Source: Hyphomicrobiales bacterium | GTDB lineage: Bacteria; Pseudomonadota; Alphaproteobacteria; Rhizobiales; JAJFHC01 | DNA: 15,951 bases | Reading direction: 5' to 3' | Assembly: GCA_021775835.1 (NCBI GenBank) | Contig: JAJFHC010000151.1 | Coordinates: forward strand, 1 to 15,951 | Shown here: positions 14,931 to 15,951 of the stretch, one piece after another | How positions within the stretch are numbered: position 1 is the first letter of the stretch | Layout of the letters: the number at the start of each line of letters is the position of its first letter | The notes under the pieces: generated by a model | Database searches by the model: none | What the model was told of the DNA's origin: nothing | What the model saw: the letters and a program-made list of their open reading frames with translations, nothing else | Translations under genes and position numbers: made by a program

Positions 14931-15512
14931 ATGACAAACGCCAATCTTAACTCCGGGAACATCGTCGACTTCATTGCCGATATCTTCAAGCGGCGCGGCG
15001 CCGATTCCTATCTGGGTGAACAAGTGACCATGTCGGAGCATATGCTGCAGGCAGCGCTTTGTGCGGAAGAGGCCGGTGCCGACGACGAGACCATTGCCGC
15101 GGCTCTGCTGCATGATATCGGACACTACACCAACGAGTTTCCCGAAGATGCGCTGGCACAAGGTATAGACAATCACCACGACGCCGCAGGAGCGCGGGTC
15201 CTGCAACCGTTTTTTCCAGCCGAAGTAACGGAGCCAGTGCGCCTTCACGTGGCCACCAAACGTTATCTTTGTGCAGTGGATCCAACCTATTTCGACCGTC
15301 TGTCACCGGCCTCCGTCCACACCCTTAATCTTCAGGGCGGTCCCATGGACGAGGCGGAAGCGGCCGAGTTTGCCAGGAACCCCTATCTGGATCTGGCGGT
15401 CCGGGTCCGAAAGTGGGATGAGGAAGCCAAAATCGAGAACCATACAACCCCGCCGTTCGAACACTATGCCCCTATTCTGCAAAGGGTTGTGGACCGTCAC
15501 GCCACACAATAG
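14931..15512 (+). CDS. HD-domain mixed-valent diiron oxygenase, PhnZ/TmpB-like
   Basis: The 193-residue protein fits the PhnZ family of HD-domain oxygenases in length and motifs. The diiron ligands are all present: H37 (in SEHMLQ), H61-D62 (in LLHDIGH), H83, H106 and D163. The N-terminal Y27-x2-E30 loop, which in PhnZ covers the iron site, is kept. Residues I recall as phosphonate-contacting in PhnZ also seem to be kept at matching positions: H65, K110, S128 and R160, with 'RLSPAS' and 'LQGGPMD' around them. PhnZ and TmpB cleave the C-P bond of 1-hydroxy-phosphonates with oxygen; TmpB makes glycine betaine. The gene follows the LysR gene by 22 bp, with AGGAAAG before the ATG at somewhat long spacing. 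No 2-oxoglutarate oxygenase partner (PhnY/TmpA) is in the window, so its substrate and its link to the catabolic cluster are open. It could instead act on another hydroxylated substrate. Confidence 0.82.
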   Translation: MTNANLNSGNIVDFIADIFKRRGADSYLGEQVTMSEHMLQAALCAEEAGADDETIAAALLHDIGHYTNEFPEDALAQGIDNHHDAAGARVLQPFFPAEVTEPVRLHVATKRYLCAVDPTYFDRLSPASVHTLNLQGGPMDEAEAAEFARNPYLDLAVRVRKWDEEAKIENHTTPPFEHYAPILQRVVDRHATQ

Positions 15513-15582
15513 TCTGACCTTGGCAATAGGGTGAGCCGGTCGCTCATGCCTCATTACAAACATGCCTTGGGGACCATTCGGA

Positions 15583-15951
15583 ATGGCAAACAATTCCACC
15601 TTTACTGCCATATTGCTCGTGGCGATGGCGGCCATCGCCATCGACTTCGTGTGGTTTGCCCCTGACAATGACAGCCGGGAGAATGCCATTGCCGCGTCCG
15701 ACACGGGCACGACCGAGATCATGGCGTTTCCTTCAGGCTTCGATCCCAACGACACGCCGCTTGGGTGGTTTCACCGCACCTTCTGGTTCATCTCGGCCAT
15801 GACGCTCACTCAGGAAACGAAGGAGAATGTGGACGGATTGCGGTGTGAAACCGAGGCCAGTGCGTCAATCTACGGGCGCTACACCGATATCGATCTCCAG
15901 GACCAACCGGTTCTCACCTGGTCCTGGCTGGTGGAGAAACCGATCTCCAGT
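15583..15951 (+). CDS. DUF3047-like exported or anchored protein (3' end outside window)
   Basis: An open frame of 123 codons runs from ATG 15583 to the window edge. Residues 6-25 are hydrophobic (TFTAILLVAMAAIAIDFVWF) with no charged residue before them, suggesting a signal peptide or membrane anchor. Further on, a 'TLTQETKENVDGLRCET' stretch and 'QPVLTWSWLVEKPI' resemble the start of DUF3047 proteins, which have a tryptophan-rich 'L-W-W-V' strand; this family match is from memory. GGGGA lies about 10 bases before the ATG. It is separated from the HD oxygenase gene by 70 bp and may belong to another unit. Function unknown. Confidence 0.65.
   Translation, partial: MANNSTFTAILLVAMAAIAIDFVWFAPDNDSRENAIAASDTGTTEIMAFPSGFDPNDTPLGWFHRTFWFISAMTLTQETKENVDGLRCETEASASIYGRYTDIDLQDQPVLTWSWLVEKPISS

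Noticed and set aside
15532..15546. TGAGC-N5-GCTCA inverted repeat after the HD oxygenase gene as a terminator
   Set aside because: The stem is only five pairs and no T-run follows.

Overview
The window is GC-rich, densely packed bacterial DNA. The gene families (GcvA-type LysR, non-pyrrolysine MttB homologue, DMGDH-family flavoprotein, HyuA/HyuB, molybdenum hydroxylase, '6-hydroxynicotinate reductase') point to an alphaproteobacterium, probably a marine or soil heterotroph. That assignment rests on family knowledge only. There are no tRNA, rRNA, IS, phage or CRISPR signals.

Layout: one long minus-strand catabolic cluster runs from about 13.9 kb down to the left edge. It has two transcriptional blocks. 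Block 1 is an MttB-family methyltransferase followed by a DMGDH/sarcosine-dehydrogenase-like flavoprotein with a GcvT half. A 363-bp gap follows, holding two RNA hairpins and then a good sigma70-type promoter whose -10 element is overlapped by an 18-bp palindrome. Block 2 is hyuA, hyuB, the FAD subunit, a fused 2Fe-2S/molybdopterin subunit and a 6-hydroxynicotinate-reductase-like Fe-S protein, joined by overlaps or very short gaps, and then a MarR regulator cut by the window edge. Divergently, from about 14.0 kb on the plus strand, lie a GcvA-type LysR regulator, a PhnZ/TmpB-like diiron HD oxygenase and the start of a secreted or anchored DUF3047-like protein, cut by the right edge. The 81-bp divergent spacer contains a perfect LysR-type T-N11-A box.

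How the genes may work together (inference): the set fits stepwise catabolism of an N-methylated nitrogen heterocycle, for example an N-methyl-pyridinecarboxylate such as homarine or trigonelline. The Mo/Fe-S/FAD hydroxylase would put an oxygen next to the ring nitrogen. The Hnr-like protein would reduce the oxo-ring. HyuAB would open the resulting lactam with ATP. The MttB and DMGDH/GcvT proteins would remove N-methyl groups, the latter to tetrahydrofolate. The LysR protein would control the mttB side, and the MarR protein, encoded last in block 2, could bind the palindrome over the hyuA promoter. The substrate is not proven by the sequence. No transporter, corrinoid protein or molybdenum-cofactor insertion factor lies inside the window.
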